Shown here piece after piece: positions 1 through 8,311 of a DNA stretch of 64,000 nt; the stretch's first letter is position 1; each line of letters begins with the position of its first letter. The notes under the pieces were generated by a model. It saw only the letters and a list, made by a program, of their open reading frames with translations. It was not told the DNA's origin and did not search any database. The position numbers were made by a program, and so were the translations under genes. Source of the stretch: Streptomyces pristinaespiralis (GTDB taxonomy: Bacteria > Actinomycetota > Actinomycetes > Streptomycetales > Streptomycetaceae); assembly GCF_001278075.1 (NCBI RefSeq), contig NZ_CP011340.1, positions 4,650,001-4,714,000 of the forward strand, read 5' to 3'.

Positions 1-917
1 GCGGCGCCAAGAACGGGGCCGTGGGGCTGGCGAAGGGCGCCGTGCCGGCGAAGTACCAGCCGTTGGTGCAGAAGTGGGGGAACCTCTGCCCCGCCATCAA
101 CCCGGCGCTGCTCGCCGCCCAGCTCTACCAGGAGAGCGGCTGGAACCCCAAGGCGCAGAGCCATGCCGCCGCACAGGGCATCGCGCAGTTCATCCCGGGC
201 ACCTGGGCGTCGCACGGCATCGACGGGGACAACGACGGGGACCGCGACGTGTGGGACCCGGCGGACGCGATCCCGTCCGCCGCCTCGTACGACTGCGAAC
301 TGGCTGGATATGTTCGCAAGGCGCCCGGTGATCCGACCGACAACATGCTCGCCGCCTACAACGCGGGTGCCTACGCGGTCATCAAGTACGGCGGTGTCCC
401 TCCGTACCGTGAGACGCAGAACTACGTGAAGGTCATCCGGACGCTCGAGCAGAGCTTCGCCAAGCCGGTCGGCCGGGTCGAGCCGTCGAAGCAGGCCGCC
501 GGGGCGATCTACTTCGCGCAGCAGAAACTGGGCACCAAGTACCTGTGGGGCGGCAACGGAACGCCCGAGCAGGGTGGGCGTTTCGACTGCTCGGGCCTGA
601 CGCAGGCGGCCTACCGCACGGTGGGGATCGAGCTGCCGCGGGTGGCGAACGACCAGTACAACGCCGGGCCGCACCCCTCGCGGGACGAGTTGCTGCCGGG
701 CGATCTGGTCTTCTTCTCCGACGACCTGACCAACTCGAGGGCGATCCGGCACGTGGGGCTGTACGTCGGGGGCGGGTACATGATCAACGCCCCGTACACC
801 GGCGCGGTGATCCGGTTCGACAAGATCGACACTCCGGACTACTTCGGCGCGACACGGGTCACCGAGGACGGCGCGCGCGCCCTGCCGACGGACCTGCCCC
901 AGGCGCCCGAGGCATGA
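1..917 (+). CDS. Lytic transglycosylase / NlpC-P60 endopeptidase, 5' end cut by window
   Basis: This is a bifunctional cell-wall hydrolase. The frame is open back to base 3, so the gene starts before the window. The first part is an SLT-type transglycosylase domain with the QESGW stretch (catalytic Glu) and the GIAQFIPGTW motif. The second part is an NlpC/P60 domain with FDCSG (nucleophile Cys) and RHVGLYVGGG (catalytic His). The first domain cleaves glycan strands and the second cleaves stem peptides, both outside the membrane. A signal peptide would lie upstream and is not visible. The internal GTG at 21 is in frame but is probably not the true start. The domain assignment is firm; the full length is unknown. 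Confidence 0.9.
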   Translation, partial: GAKNGAVGLAKGAVPAKYQPLVQKWGNLCPAINPALLAAQLYQESGWNPKAQSHAAAQGIAQFIPGTWASHGIDGDNDGDRDVWDPADAIPSAASYDCELAGYVRKAPGDPTDNMLAAYNAGAYAVIKYGGVPPYRETQNYVKVIRTLEQSFAKPVGRVEPSKQAAGAIYFAQQKLGTKYLWGGNGTPEQGGRFDCSGLTQAAYRTVGIELPRVANDQYNAGPHPSRDELLPGDLVFFSDDLTNSRAIRHVGLYVGGGYMINAPYTGAVIRFDKIDTPDYFGATRVTEDGARALPTDLPQAPEA

Positions 918-1166
918 GCGGAATGCACTCGAGTGGCTGGAACACGACGGTTGTGCCAGGGCTCTGAGCTGCGACGACGTGTCACTCTTCGATAACGTCA
1001 TGGTGATCGTTCGGTGGAGAGTGGAACGCGACCGCCGATCACGTCGTTCCCTGGGCAGGGAAGGCCGCACTGACCATGCAGCAGACACCGCACTGACCAC
1101 GGGGGTTGATTCAGGACGGCGCACAGGCAGGTGCGCCGGCAGGCACAAGGCAAGGGGCCGCAGCAG

Positions 1167-1883
1167 ATGGCTGGACTCGCAGCAGACGGTGTGAACCCGG
1201 ATGTCGGCCTGCTCTACGACATCAACGGCCTCGCCAAGGACGCACCCACCTGGCTGGACCGCACCATGGAGTTCGTCGGCGAGTACGGGATCATGCTCGG
1301 CCTCGTGCTGGTCGTGCTCTGGTGCTGGTGGAGCGTGCGCCGGCGCGGCAGCGCGGAGGACTCGGTCTCGGCGGTCGCCGGGCTGATCTGGGCACCGCTC
1401 GCCGCCGGAATCGCGCTGCTCGTGAACATCCCCATCCGGGGCTTCGTGGAGAGACCGCGGCCTTTCCTCTCCCACGAGGGCCTCGAGGTCCTCGTCGCCG
1501 GCAAGACCGACTACTCGTTCGTGAGTGACCACGCCACGATGGCGATGGCGATCGGCGCCGGACTGTTCGTGGCGAACCGCAGGTTCGGCCTCGCCGCTCT
1601 CGGCCTCGCCGTCGCGGAGGGCTTCTGCCGGGTCTACATGGGCGTGCACTATCCGACCGACGTCATCGGTGGATTCGCCCTCGGTACGGCGGTGGCGCTG
1701 CTGCTCGCCCCCCTGGCCCTCGCCCTGCTCACGCCGCTGGTGTCGGCGATCGCGGGCTCGCGCCACTTCGGGTGGCTCGTGCGGTCCAAGCGGGCCGCGG
1801 CGGGCGGTTCGCTGCGGCCCGAGTCGCTGGACATCCCGGAGCCGAGGGCGGAGGGCAAGGGCGAGAACGGCCTCGCGGCCTGA
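1167..1883 (+). CDS. PAP2-family membrane phosphatase
   Basis: This 238-aa protein has about five or six hydrophobic segments and the three PAP2 signature parts. These are the K-x6-RP-like stretch around VERPRPF (residues ~87-95), SDHATMAM with its conserved His, and the downstream RVYMGVHYPTDVIGG with the second His and Asp. Such enzymes dephosphorylate lipid phosphates such as undecaprenyl-pyrophosphate or phosphatidic acid. The ATG at 1167 is preferred because AAGGGG lies about 10 bases upstream; an in-frame ATG at 1131 has no clear ribosome site. The 249 bases between the previous gene and this one show no gene. The substrate cannot be told from sequence. Confidence 0.88.
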   Translation: MAGLAADGVNPDVGLLYDINGLAKDAPTWLDRTMEFVGEYGIMLGLVLVVLWCWWSVRRRGSAEDSVSAVAGLIWAPLAAGIALLVNIPIRGFVERPRPFLSHEGLEVLVAGKTDYSFVSDHATMAMAIGAGLFVANRRFGLAALGLAVAEGFCRVYMGVHYPTDVIGGFALGTAVALLLAPLALALLTPLVSAIAGSRHFGWLVRSKRAAAGGSLRPESLDIPEPRAEGKGENGLAA

Positions 1884-1900
1884 GCCGTGGGCCGCGAGCC

Positions 1901-3469
1901 CTACAGCGCCTGCGGGTAGTCGAACACGCGGTCCGGGTCGTACCGCCTCTTCAGCCGGGTGAGCCGGTCGAGGGCGGGTCCGTAGTAGGCCCGGCGCCAG
2001 TCGGACAGCGTCGGATCGGCGTAGTTCTGGTACGCCGCCCCCGACGCGTAGCGCCGCAGCGACGCATGGGTGTCCCTCAGCCAGGACTGCTGCGCGGCGC
2101 CGCCGGTGCCGGGTCGCCAGGCGGCGATGTACTGGGCCAGCATCCGTGAACGGCGGTGCACGAACGACGTCGCCAGGGGATCCACCCGGTTCACCGCGCC
2201 GCCGAGGGCGGTGAGCGCGATCGAGCCGCCGCCGCCCGCGCCGGCCGGGAGACGGGTGAAGGCCTCCGCCGCCGCGATCAGCGCGCGCAGGCCGCCCGCC
2301 GTGATGTCACGGTCGTAGAAGTCGGAGGCCGAGGCGTACGTCTCGCGGGGCAGCGCGCCGCGCCGGTCGCGGCCGGGGGTGCTGCCCGGCAGCCGGCACT
2401 GTTCCTCGCTGAGGGAGAGGCAGTTCGCGTAGCCGAGCATGGCGTCCCGGTAGCCGCGGGGACGCAGGGCGACGGAGGCCGGGGCCGAGCCGGCCGCGCC
2501 CGCGAGCCGGTCGACGGCGTTCCGCAGATCGCTCTCCGCGCCGAGTGTGAAGGCGACGACGGACAGGGTGGGCCGGGAACCGCCGGGGCCGGCGGCGAGG
2601 TGCAGCGAGGACCAGATCTCGTCCGGCTGGTCGGGGCCCCACCGCTGCCACGCGGCGAGCACCTGCTCCGCCTTCTGCCACGGCCAGTTGAGGTAGGCGG
2701 TGACGGTGTCGGGGGTGGGGCTGGTGCGGAAACGCAGGCGTGTCACCACGCCGAAGTTGCCGTTCCCGGCGCCGCGCAGCGCCCAGAAGAGGTCCTTGTT
2801 CTCGTCGGCGTTCGCGGTCAGCGCTCTGCCGTCGGCGGTGACGACCGTCGCCTCTGTGAGGCTGTCGCAGGTCAGCCCGTAGGCGCGGGAGGTGACACCG
2901 TGGCCGCCGCCGAGTGCGAGACCCGAGACGCCGACCGTGGGGCAGGAACCGGCGGGGACGGTACGGCCGTGCCGGGCCAGGGTGTTGTAGACGTCGATGA
3001 GTTTCGCGCCGGCGCCCATCGAGCCGTCGGCCCCGATCCGGTCGAGCAGCGACACGTCGATGACGAGGCGTCCGTTGCCCGAGGACCAGCCGCCGTAGGA
3101 ATGGCCGCCGTTGCGGATGGACACCGGCGTGCCGTGGGCCCGCGCGTAGGCCAGGCACTCCTTCACGTCGTCCTCGCCCGCGACGTAGGCGACGGCTGCC
3201 GGCTTCAGCGAGTCGAAGCGTGTGTTGTAGAGCTGCCGGGCGCTCGCGTACGCCGCGTCCCCGGGCCGTATCAGCTGCCCGTCGAGTCCGCGGGCGAGGG
3301 CGGCCCAGTCCGCGGCGGCGGTCCTGGTGGCCGACGGCGTCGCGGTGGCGGACGGGCCGCGCGTCGGGGCGGTGGTGCCCGGTGCGGTGCCGGCCTCCTT
3401 TTCCGTGCAGCCCGTAGCGGCGGCCGCGGTGAGGGCGACAGCGGTGGTCAGCAGCGCACGCCGGTCCAT
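1901..3469 (-). CDS. Secreted FAD-linked oxidoreductase (berberine-bridge-enzyme type)
   Basis: This 522-aa protein has a PCMH-type FAD domain and a C-terminal BBE domain. The N-terminus (DRRALLTTAVAL ... ATGC) looks like a twin-arginine signal ending in a possible lipobox, so export, perhaps with lipid anchoring, is likely. NGGHSYGG holds the His expected to bind FAD covalently. SCPTVGVSG places a Cys where bicovalent BBE-like enzymes attach the flavin a second time. The C-terminus has the NYADPTLSDW and FDYPQAL motifs of the BBE domain. Members oxidise alcohols, sugars or alkaloid-like substrates with O2; the substrate is not predictable. It is convergent with the PAP2 gene, 17 bases apart. 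Confidence 0.88.
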   Translation of the reverse strand: MDRRALLTTAVALTAAAATGCTEKEAGTAPGTTAPTRGPSATATPSATRTAAADWAALARGLDGQLIRPGDAAYASARQLYNTRFDSLKPAAVAYVAGEDDVKECLAYARAHGTPVSIRNGGHSYGGWSSGNGRLVIDVSLLDRIGADGSMGAGAKLIDVYNTLARHGRTVPAGSCPTVGVSGLALGGGHGVTSRAYGLTCDSLTEATVVTADGRALTANADENKDLFWALRGAGNGNFGVVTRLRFRTSPTPDTVTAYLNWPWQKAEQVLAAWQRWGPDQPDEIWSSLHLAAGPGGSRPTLSVVAFTLGAESDLRNAVDRLAGAAGSAPASVALRPRGYRDAMLGYANCLSLSEEQCRLPGSTPGRDRRGALPRETYASASDFYDRDITAGGLRALIAAAEAFTRLPAGAGGGGSIALTALGGAVNRVDPLATSFVHRRSRMLAQYIAAWRPGTGGAAQQSWLRDTHASLRRYASGAAYQNYADPTLSDWRRAYYGPALDRLTRLKRRYDPDRVFDYPQAL

Positions 3470-3512
3470 GGAACCTCCTGGGGAACGAGACGGCTCCCGG
3501 CGCCGGCAGGTT

Positions 3513-3531
3513 CCCGGGCCGACGGCCCGGG
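3513..3531 (-). terminator. Hairpin after the small CxCGW gene
   Basis: A perfect 8-bp stem (CCCGGGCC / GGCCCGGG) with a 3-base loop GAC starts one base after the stop codon of the 3532-3705 gene on the minus strand. There is no U-tract, as is common in Streptomyces. Confidence 0.55.
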
Positions 3532-3705
3532 TCAGGACGTGCGGGTCGGAACGTGGGACCGGGCGTCGGTACGGGCCCGGTCACGGGACCGTCTGGCCGG
3601 CCCCGACCAGCCGCAGGTGCAGCGGGCCACGGCGAAGGAGCCGCGCTCGACGGTGGTGGTCGTATGCGTCGCCGGGTCGCCGGCCGAGGGGTCCTGCTGA
3701 GGCAC
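3532..3705 (-). CDS. Small CxCGW protein, conserved-looking
   Basis: This is a 57-aa protein from a GTG start. It reads MPQQDPSAGD at the N-terminus and contains the compact motif CTCGWSGPARR followed by SRDRARTDA. A CxCGWxGP motif with a basic and helical tail is, to my recollection, typical of small actinobacterial proteins annotated hypothetical. The two Cys residues could bind metal together with a His from SHVPT. Longer versions starting near 3867 have low-complexity N-termini and are less likely. It lies between the oxidase gene (same strand, downstream) and the lipoprotein gene (opposite strand). Function unknown. Confidence 0.55.
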   Translation of the reverse strand: MPQQDPSAGDPATHTTTTVERGSFAVARCTCGWSGPARRSRDRARTDARSHVPTRTS

Positions 3706-3866
3706 GGTTCCACGGTACTGCCGCCCCGGAGGCCGCAAAGCCCCGGGACCGGCGTGACGACGTGCCGGGGCGGTCGTTATGCGAGTGGGTCGTTCCCCGG
3801 CCCCTCGGGCGGAGGGCAAGGGGGGACCCGTACAAGCGGCGGTCCGGTGTTGGGGGTTGGCAGGCA

Positions 3867-4706
3867 ATGGTGGTGCAGCACAAGCGCAGGGGCGGAGCGG
3901 TCGCCGTCCTGGCAGCCATGGCCGTGGCGGCGGCCGGGGGGTGCTCGGACCCGGGCGCTGCCGCGGAGGACGGCCACGGCCCCGCCCCCGGCAGGTCGGG
4001 CGGCCCGACGGACGAGGTGCGCAGTGCCGCTGACGCGCTGACCGGGGCCAGGAGTTCCAAGGCGCGTACGTCGATGGAGATGGCGTCCGGCGGCACCCGG
4101 GTCACCATCCGGGGCGAGGGCGGGTACGACTTCGCCCGGGGCATGGGCGAACTGAAGGTCGTGCTGCCGCCGGACGCCGCCGGCGAGGACGAGCACAAGC
4201 CCATCACCGAACTGCTGACGTCCGGCGCCCTGTACATGAAGAACCGGGGCGCGGGTGTGCCGGCGGACAAGTGGGTCAGGGTGGACACGACCACCCTGGA
4301 CGACGGGAACCTGGTCACGGGCGGGGCGACCGATCCGCTCACCGCCGCCGAACTGCTCCGTGGGGCGGACGAGGTGACCTACGTCGGCGAAGCGGAGATC
4401 GCCGGCCAGAAGGTACGGCACTTCCGGGGCGTCACCGACATCGGGCGGGCGGCGCGGGCGGCGGAACCTCATGCCAGAGCGTCACTGGCCGCAGCGGCGA
4501 AAGGGTTCGCCAGGGATGTGGTGCCGTTCGACGCCTACCTCGACGAGGCGGGCAGGCTCCGGAAGGTGCGGCACCGCTTCGCGTTCGTCAACGAGGGCCG
4601 AACGGTCGACGTCACGTCGACCACGGTCCTCTTCGACTTCGGGGCGCGGGTCGTCGTCCGGCTACCGGACAAAGAGGACATCTATTCCGGAAAGGTCGAG
4701 GCCTGA
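3867..4706 (+). CDS. Lipoprotein, LppX/LprG-like
   Basis: This 279-aa protein has a clear lipoprotein signal: positive MVVQHKRRGG, a hydrophobic stretch, then AAAGGC with the acylated Cys at about residue 28. The mature part has alternating beta-rich and threonine-rich segments (TSMEMASGGTRVTIRGEG, ALYMKNRGAG, DKWVRVDTTTL) that resemble the LppX_LprAFG fold of actinobacterial lipoproteins, which bind or carry lipids at the outer membrane face. The assignment to that family is by resemblance only. The ATG at 3867 directly precedes the signal; earlier starts only add low-complexity sequence. A hairpin follows the gene at 4738. Confidence 0.75.
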   Translation: MVVQHKRRGGAVAVLAAMAVAAAGGCSDPGAAAEDGHGPAPGRSGGPTDEVRSAADALTGARSSKARTSMEMASGGTRVTIRGEGGYDFARGMGELKVVLPPDAAGEDEHKPITELLTSGALYMKNRGAGVPADKWVRVDTTTLDDGNLVTGGATDPLTAAELLRGADEVTYVGEAEIAGQKVRHFRGVTDIGRAARAAEPHARASLAAAAKGFARDVVPFDAYLDEAGRLRKVRHRFAFVNEGRTVDVTSTTVLFDFGARVVVRLPDKEDIYSGKVEA

Positions 4707-4737
4707 GCGTGCCGGGCGGGCCCGTCCGCGCGGGGGA

Positions 4738-4755
4738 GGCCAGGGGCACCTGGCC
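4738..4755 (+). terminator. Hairpin downstream of the lipoprotein gene
   Basis: GGCCAGG and CCTGGCC form a 7-bp perfect stem with loop GGCA, 32 bases after the lipoprotein stop codon. No T-run follows. Confidence 0.4.
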
Positions 4756-4854
4756 GGGAGAGTCAGAACCTAAATGGTCCGGACGTGCCATGCGCGGCGT
4801 GTGCACCGCTCCCTACGCTAGGAAACCGACATCGGCCGGAAGAGGTGATTGCAC

Positions 4855-5025
4855 GTGGCCCCGCCCAGTACGACCACCGTCCAGGACGACCATGTGGCCC
4901 TCGCCGAGATCGAGCTGTGCGGCGAGCTGATGATCGCCGCGTCGGCAGCCGCGGAGGAACGCCTCAGCGCGGACCGTATCGACGAGGTCCTGATGGTGGC
5001 GGCCGAGCGGTCCGCCTGCCGGTGA
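4855..5025 (+). CDS. Small acidic helical protein, 56 aa
   Basis: A short ORF from GTG encodes 56 residues (MAPPSTTTVQDD ... EIELCGELMIAASAAAEE ... RIDEVLMVAAERSACR). It has strong GC3 codon usage, an AGAGG-type ribosome site about 10 bases upstream and a stop followed by a convergent terminator. The body is predicted as two amphipathic helices; I see no catalytic motif. From memory a similar small protein sits next to csoR in other streptomycetes, which supports it as a real gene. Function unknown. Confidence 0.7.
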   Translation: MAPPSTTTVQDDHVALAEIELCGELMIAASAAAEERLSADRIDEVLMVAAERSACR

Positions 5026-5043
5026 GACGCCGCCACCGCCCTG

Positions 5044-5095
5044 CTCCGACCGGTCCCGGCGCGGGGCGGGACCGCCGGTGCCGCTCCGGTCGGAG
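5044..5095. terminator. Bidirectional terminator between small gene and csoR
   Basis: CTCCGACCGG (5044-5053) pairs with CCGGTCGGAG (5086-5095). A nested GGTCCCG / CGGGACC pair can form inside. The structure lies between two convergent genes and could end both transcripts. Confidence 0.5.
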
Positions 5096-5128
5096 ACCGT
5101 CAAGATCAAGCCACGCGCGGGGGCCCGG

Positions 5129-5473
5129 TCAGGTGCGCAGCAGCCGGGCGATGGCCTTCGTCGCTTCCTCCACCTTGGCGTCCACCTCGGCACCGCCCTT
5201 CACCGCCGCGTCCGCGACGCAGTGCCGCAGGTGCTCCTCGAGCAGCTGCAGCGCGAAGGACTGCAGGGCCTTGGTCGAAGCCGAGACCTGGGTGAGTATG
5301 TCGATGCAGTAGACGTCCTCGTCGACCATCCGCTGCAGGCCGCGGATCTGGCCCTCGATCCGGCGCAGTCGCTTGAGGTGTTCGTCCTTCTGCTTGTGGT
5401 ACCCGTGCACGCCGCGGTCGTGGTCGGTCTCTTGCTCCGTGACCGGAAGGCCGGCCGCCTCGGTGGTCGTCAT
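5129..5473 (-). CDS. csoR: CsoR-family copper-sensing repressor
   Basis: This is a 114-aa DUF156/CsoR protein. It carries the copper-site fingerprint in order: Cys in DEDVYCIDIL, His and Cys in EEHLRHCVADA, with the conserved RLRRIEGQIRGLQRM helix that contacts DNA. Apo-CsoR represses; Cu(I) binding releases DNA. The sequence is close to S. lividans CsoR from memory, including HGYHKQKDEHLKRL. The ATG at 5473 (MTTTEAAG) is preferred over the longer frame because the operator and promoter at 5504-5522 would otherwise be inside the gene. Probably autoregulated through that site and a repressor of copper export genes elsewhere. Confidence 0.95.
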   Translation of the reverse strand: MTTTEAAGLPVTEQETDHDRGVHGYHKQKDEHLKRLRRIEGQIRGLQRMVDEDVYCIDILTQVSASTKALQSFALQLLEEHLRHCVADAAVKGGAEVDAKVEEATKAIARLLRT

Positions 5474-5503
5474 CGTGTCCTCCCGTTGTCCCTGAAGGGG
5501 ATG

Positions 5504-5522
5504 TATACCCCTCGTGGGTATA
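5504..5522. promoter_or_regulatory. CsoR operator
   Basis: TATACCC (5504-5510) and GGGTATA (5516-5522) form a perfect inverted repeat around CTCGT. This matches the known CsoR box pattern (ATACCC...GGGTAT). It lies 31-49 bases upstream of the csoR start, in the right place for autoregulation. Confidence 0.8.
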
Positions 5523-5667
5523 TGGTAACGAATGGTGCGGAAACCGGTGGGGGTCCGTGCTGATCGCCTTGTTCCGATGGGCGACACTGGGATACTGCCG
5601 GTTAGCCGTGGCCGGATGATGCGCCTAGCATCAGCCTGACCGAATCCAAGCACCCCGAGGACCCCAC

Positions 5668-6288
5668 GTGCGATTTCGTCTGACCCCCAGGGAGACGAGC
5701 TTCTACGACATGTTCTCCGCCTCCGCGGACAACATCGTCACGGGCTCGAAGCTCCTGATGGAACTGCTCGGGGCGGAATCCTCCGCCAGGGCCGAGATCG
5801 CGGAACGGATGCGGGCCGCCGAGCATGCCGGGGACGACGCCACCCACGCGATCTTCCACCAGCTGAACTCCTCGTTCATCACGCCGTTCGACCGCGAGGA
5901 CATCTACAACCTCGCATCGTCCCTCGACGACATCATGGACTTCATGGAAGAGGCCGTCGACCTCGTCGTCCTCTACAACGTCGAAGAACTGCCCAAGGGC
6001 GTCGAGCAGCAGATCGAGGTCCTGGCACGGGCCGCGGAGCTGACGGCCGAGGCCATGCCGCACCTGCGGACGATGGACAACCTCACCGAGTACTGGATCG
6101 AGGTCAACCGGCTGGAGAACCAGGCGGACCAGATCCACCGCAAGCTGCTCGCCCACCTCTTCAACGGCAAGTACGACGCCATCGAGGTTCTCAAGCTGAA
6201 GCAGATCGTCGACGTGCTCGAAGAGGCCGCGGACGCGTTCGAGCACGTGGCGAACACGGTGGAGACCATCGCGGTCAAGGAGTCCTGA
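5668..6288 (+). CDS. DUF47 (PhoU-like) partner of Pit phosphate transporter
   Basis: This 206-aa all-helical protein belongs to the DUF47/PhoU-related family. It shows FYDMFSASADNIVTGSKLL at the start, the acidic stretch FDREDIYNLASSLDDIMDFMEEA (metal-binding E/D cluster) and a C-terminal LEEAADAFEHVANTVETI. It is encoded 5 bases before pit, a conserved pairing in which the protein is thought to regulate or gate the transporter. It starts with GTG. A small inverted repeat (TGATGC / GCATCA, 5617-5633) lies 35 bases upstream and overlaps a possible -10 TAGCAT. Confidence 0.9.
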   Translation: MRFRLTPRETSFYDMFSASADNIVTGSKLLMELLGAESSARAEIAERMRAAEHAGDDATHAIFHQLNSSFITPFDREDIYNLASSLDDIMDFMEEAVDLVVLYNVEELPKGVEQQIEVLARAAELTAEAMPHLRTMDNLTEYWIEVNRLENQADQIHRKLLAHLFNGKYDAIEVLKLKQIVDVLEEAADAFEHVANTVETIAVKES

Positions 6289-6293
6289 ACCAC

Positions 6294-7292
6294 GTGGACA
6301 CCTTTGCCCTGGTCGTGACCATCGGGGTCGCGCTCTTCTTCACGTACACCAACGGCTTCCACGACTCCGCGAACGCGATCGCGACATCGGTCTCCACGAG
6401 GGCGCTGACGCCGCGAGTGGCACTGGCGATGGCCGCGGTGATGAACCTCGCGGGCGCCTTCCTCGGACAGGGCGTCGCCAAGACCGTCAGCGAAGGGCTC
6501 ATCGAGACGCCCGTCGGCTCGCGCGGCATGGGCATCCTGTTCGCGGCGCTCGTCGGCGCGATCGTCTGGAACCTGATCACCTGGTACTTCGGCCTGCCCT
6601 CCTCCTCGTCGCACGCGCTGTTCGGCGGCATGGTGGGCGCGGCGCTCGCCGGCGGGACCGAGGTGATCTGGACCGGGGTGCTCGAGAAGGTCGTCATCCC
6701 GATGTTCGTCTCGCCGATCGTCGGTATGGCCGTCGGCTACCTGGTGATGGTCGGCATCATGTGGATGTTCCGCAACGCCAACCCGCACAAGGCGAAGCGC
6801 GGCTTCCGGATCGCGCAGACGGTGTCCGCGGCGGGCATGGCGCTCGGTCACGGTCTCCAGGACGCGCAGAAGACGATGGGCATCGTCGTGATGGCCCTCG
6901 TCATCGCCGACGTCGAGAACCAGGGCGACCCGATCCCCGCCTGGGTCAAGATCGCTTGTGCGCTGATGCTGTCACTCGGTACGTACGCGGGTGGGTGGCG
7001 CATCATGCGGACGCTCGGCCGCAAGATCATCGAGCTGGACCCGCCGCAGGGCTTCGCGGCGGAGACCACGGGCGCGTCGATCATGTTCGGCTCGGCGTTC
7101 CTGTTCCACGCGCCGATCTCGACGACGCATGTGATCACCTCGGCGATCATGGGCGTCGGCGCGACGAAGCGGGTGAACGCGGTGCGGTGGGGTGTCGCGA
7201 AGAACATCATCCTGGGGTGGTTCATCACGATGCCGGCGGCGGCGATGGTGGCGGCGGCCAGCTATGGCGTGGTGTACCTGATCTTCGGCTGA
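6294..7292 (+). CDS. pit: Low-affinity inorganic phosphate transporter, PiT family
   Basis: This 332-aa integral membrane protein has the PiT signatures in both halves: GFHDSANAIATSVSTRAL near residue 22 and FHAPISTTHVITSAIMGVG near residue 270. About ten transmembrane helices are visible. It imports metal-phosphate with protons and works in the cytoplasmic membrane. The GTG start lies 5 bases after the DUF47 stop, so the two form an operon. The gene is followed by a repeat-rich non-coding stretch before the convergent pst operon. Confidence 0.94.
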   Translation: MDTFALVVTIGVALFFTYTNGFHDSANAIATSVSTRALTPRVALAMAAVMNLAGAFLGQGVAKTVSEGLIETPVGSRGMGILFAALVGAIVWNLITWYFGLPSSSSHALFGGMVGAALAGGTEVIWTGVLEKVVIPMFVSPIVGMAVGYLVMVGIMWMFRNANPHKAKRGFRIAQTVSAAGMALGHGLQDAQKTMGIVVMALVIADVENQGDPIPAWVKIACALMLSLGTYAGGWRIMRTLGRKIIELDPPQGFAAETTGASIMFGSAFLFHAPISTTHVITSAIMGVGATKRVNAVRWGVAKNIILGWFITMPAAAMVAAASYGVVYLIFG

Positions 7293-8212
7293 CCCCTGCG
7301 GATGCCCGCTGCGCGGGCCGTCTCCCCTCCCCGGCCCCCTCGGCAACCGGGCTGCGCCCAGCCCCCGACCGAGCTCCGCCCGGGACCCCCGACCGGGCTG
7401 CGCGCCGGGACCCGTACCGGGCTGCGCCCGGGACCCTCGACCGGGCTGCGCGCCGGACTCTGTACTGGGCTCCGCGCCGGAGGGGCTGTGCCCGGGATCC
7501 TCGATCGGGCTCCGCCCACGACTCGTACCGGGCTGCGCGCCGGACTCTGTACTGGGCTCCGCGCCGGAGGGGCTGTGCCCGGGACGCCCGACCGGGCTCC
7601 GCCGGGACGCCCGACCGGGCTCCGCCGGGACGCCCGACCGGGCTCCGCCGGGACGCCCGACCGGGCTCCGCCGGGACCCCCGACCGGGCTCCGCCGGGAC
7701 CCCCGACCGGGCTCCGCGCCGGGACTCTGTACCGGGCTCCGCCCGGGACCGGCACCGCGCTGCGCGCGGTGTTTCGGGGCCCCGCCCCGGGCCCTGCGCC
7801 GGACTCAGTAACGGACTCCGCGCCGGGACCCCCGACCGGGCTGCGCCCGGGACCCCCCGACCGGGCGCGCCCACGACTCGTACCGGGCTCCGCCCCGGAC
7901 GGGCTGCGCCCGGGACCCGTACCGGGCTGCGCCCAGCCCTCGACCGGGCTCCGCGCCGGGACTCTGTACCGGGCTCCGCCCCCGGGCACCGCGCCGGACT
8001 CCGTACCGGGCTCCGCGCCGGACTCTGTACCGGGCTCCGCACCGCGCTGCGCGCGGTTTCGGGGGCTCCGCCCCCGGGCCCCCGCGGCTCGATCGCCGGC
8101 CGGGCTCGAGTGGTCCGGACGGGGCCGGGTCGTTTCCGCCGACGGGCCGGAGACCGCGGCGCCCGCCATGCGCGAAAGCCCCTACCCGGCCCGGCCCGGT
8201 CGGGAAATGGTT
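7293..8212. repeat. Non-coding repeat-rich stretch between pit and pstB
   Basis: About 0.9 kb holds no credible gene. It is built from degenerate copies of a CCGGGCTCCGCGCCGGGAC-like unit interspersed with CTCTGTACYGGGCT and CCCGACCGGGCT variants, on average every 20-30 bases. Inside it, 7590-7727 is a clean tandem array (listed separately). Long open frames exist on both strands here, but only because the repeats lack AT-rich stops; their translations are GR/PGA/RSP repeats. The most natural reading is an expanded, unstable intergenic spacer between convergent operons. Confidence 0.8.
7590..7727. repeat. 23-bp tandem repeat, about six copies
   Basis: GACCGGGCTCCGCCGGGACGCCC-like units begin at 7590, 7613, 7636, 7659, 7682 and 7705, exactly 23 bases apart. 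The first four are almost identical; the last two carry GGGACCCCC instead of GGGACGCCC. Since 23 is not a multiple of three, the array is not a coding repeat. It has no spacer structure, so it is not a CRISPR array. Confidence 0.9.
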
Positions 8213-8243
8213 GGGCCCGCCCCCTGGGAGAGGGGGCGGGCCC
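8213..8243. terminator. Strong hairpin downstream of pstB
   Basis: GGGCCCGCCCCC (8213-8224) pairs perfectly with GGGGGCGGGCCC (8232-8243) across a 7-base loop. On the plus strand it is followed by TTCGTCTT. It lies 70 bases beyond the pstB stop and at the edge of the repeat region, so it can end pstB transcription and also reads from pit. Confidence 0.75.
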
Positions 8244-8311
8244 TTCGTCTTGGGGTGGCACCGCCATGCAGCACCCCAGGACGCCTGCTCCCCGGCGGGC
8301 CGGGGCGTTTG

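Noticed and set aside
979..1194. 71-residue ORF before the PAP2 gene
   Set aside because: It has no ribosome site, is rich in Arg/Gly/Ser and lacks recognizable motifs.
3327..3866. N-terminal extension of the lipoprotein gene
   Set aside because: The lipoprotein signal starts at 3867; the extension is low-complexity and antisense to other genes.
7590..7727. Possible CRISPR array
   Set aside because: The 23-bp units touch each other without unique spacers, and no cas genes are nearby.
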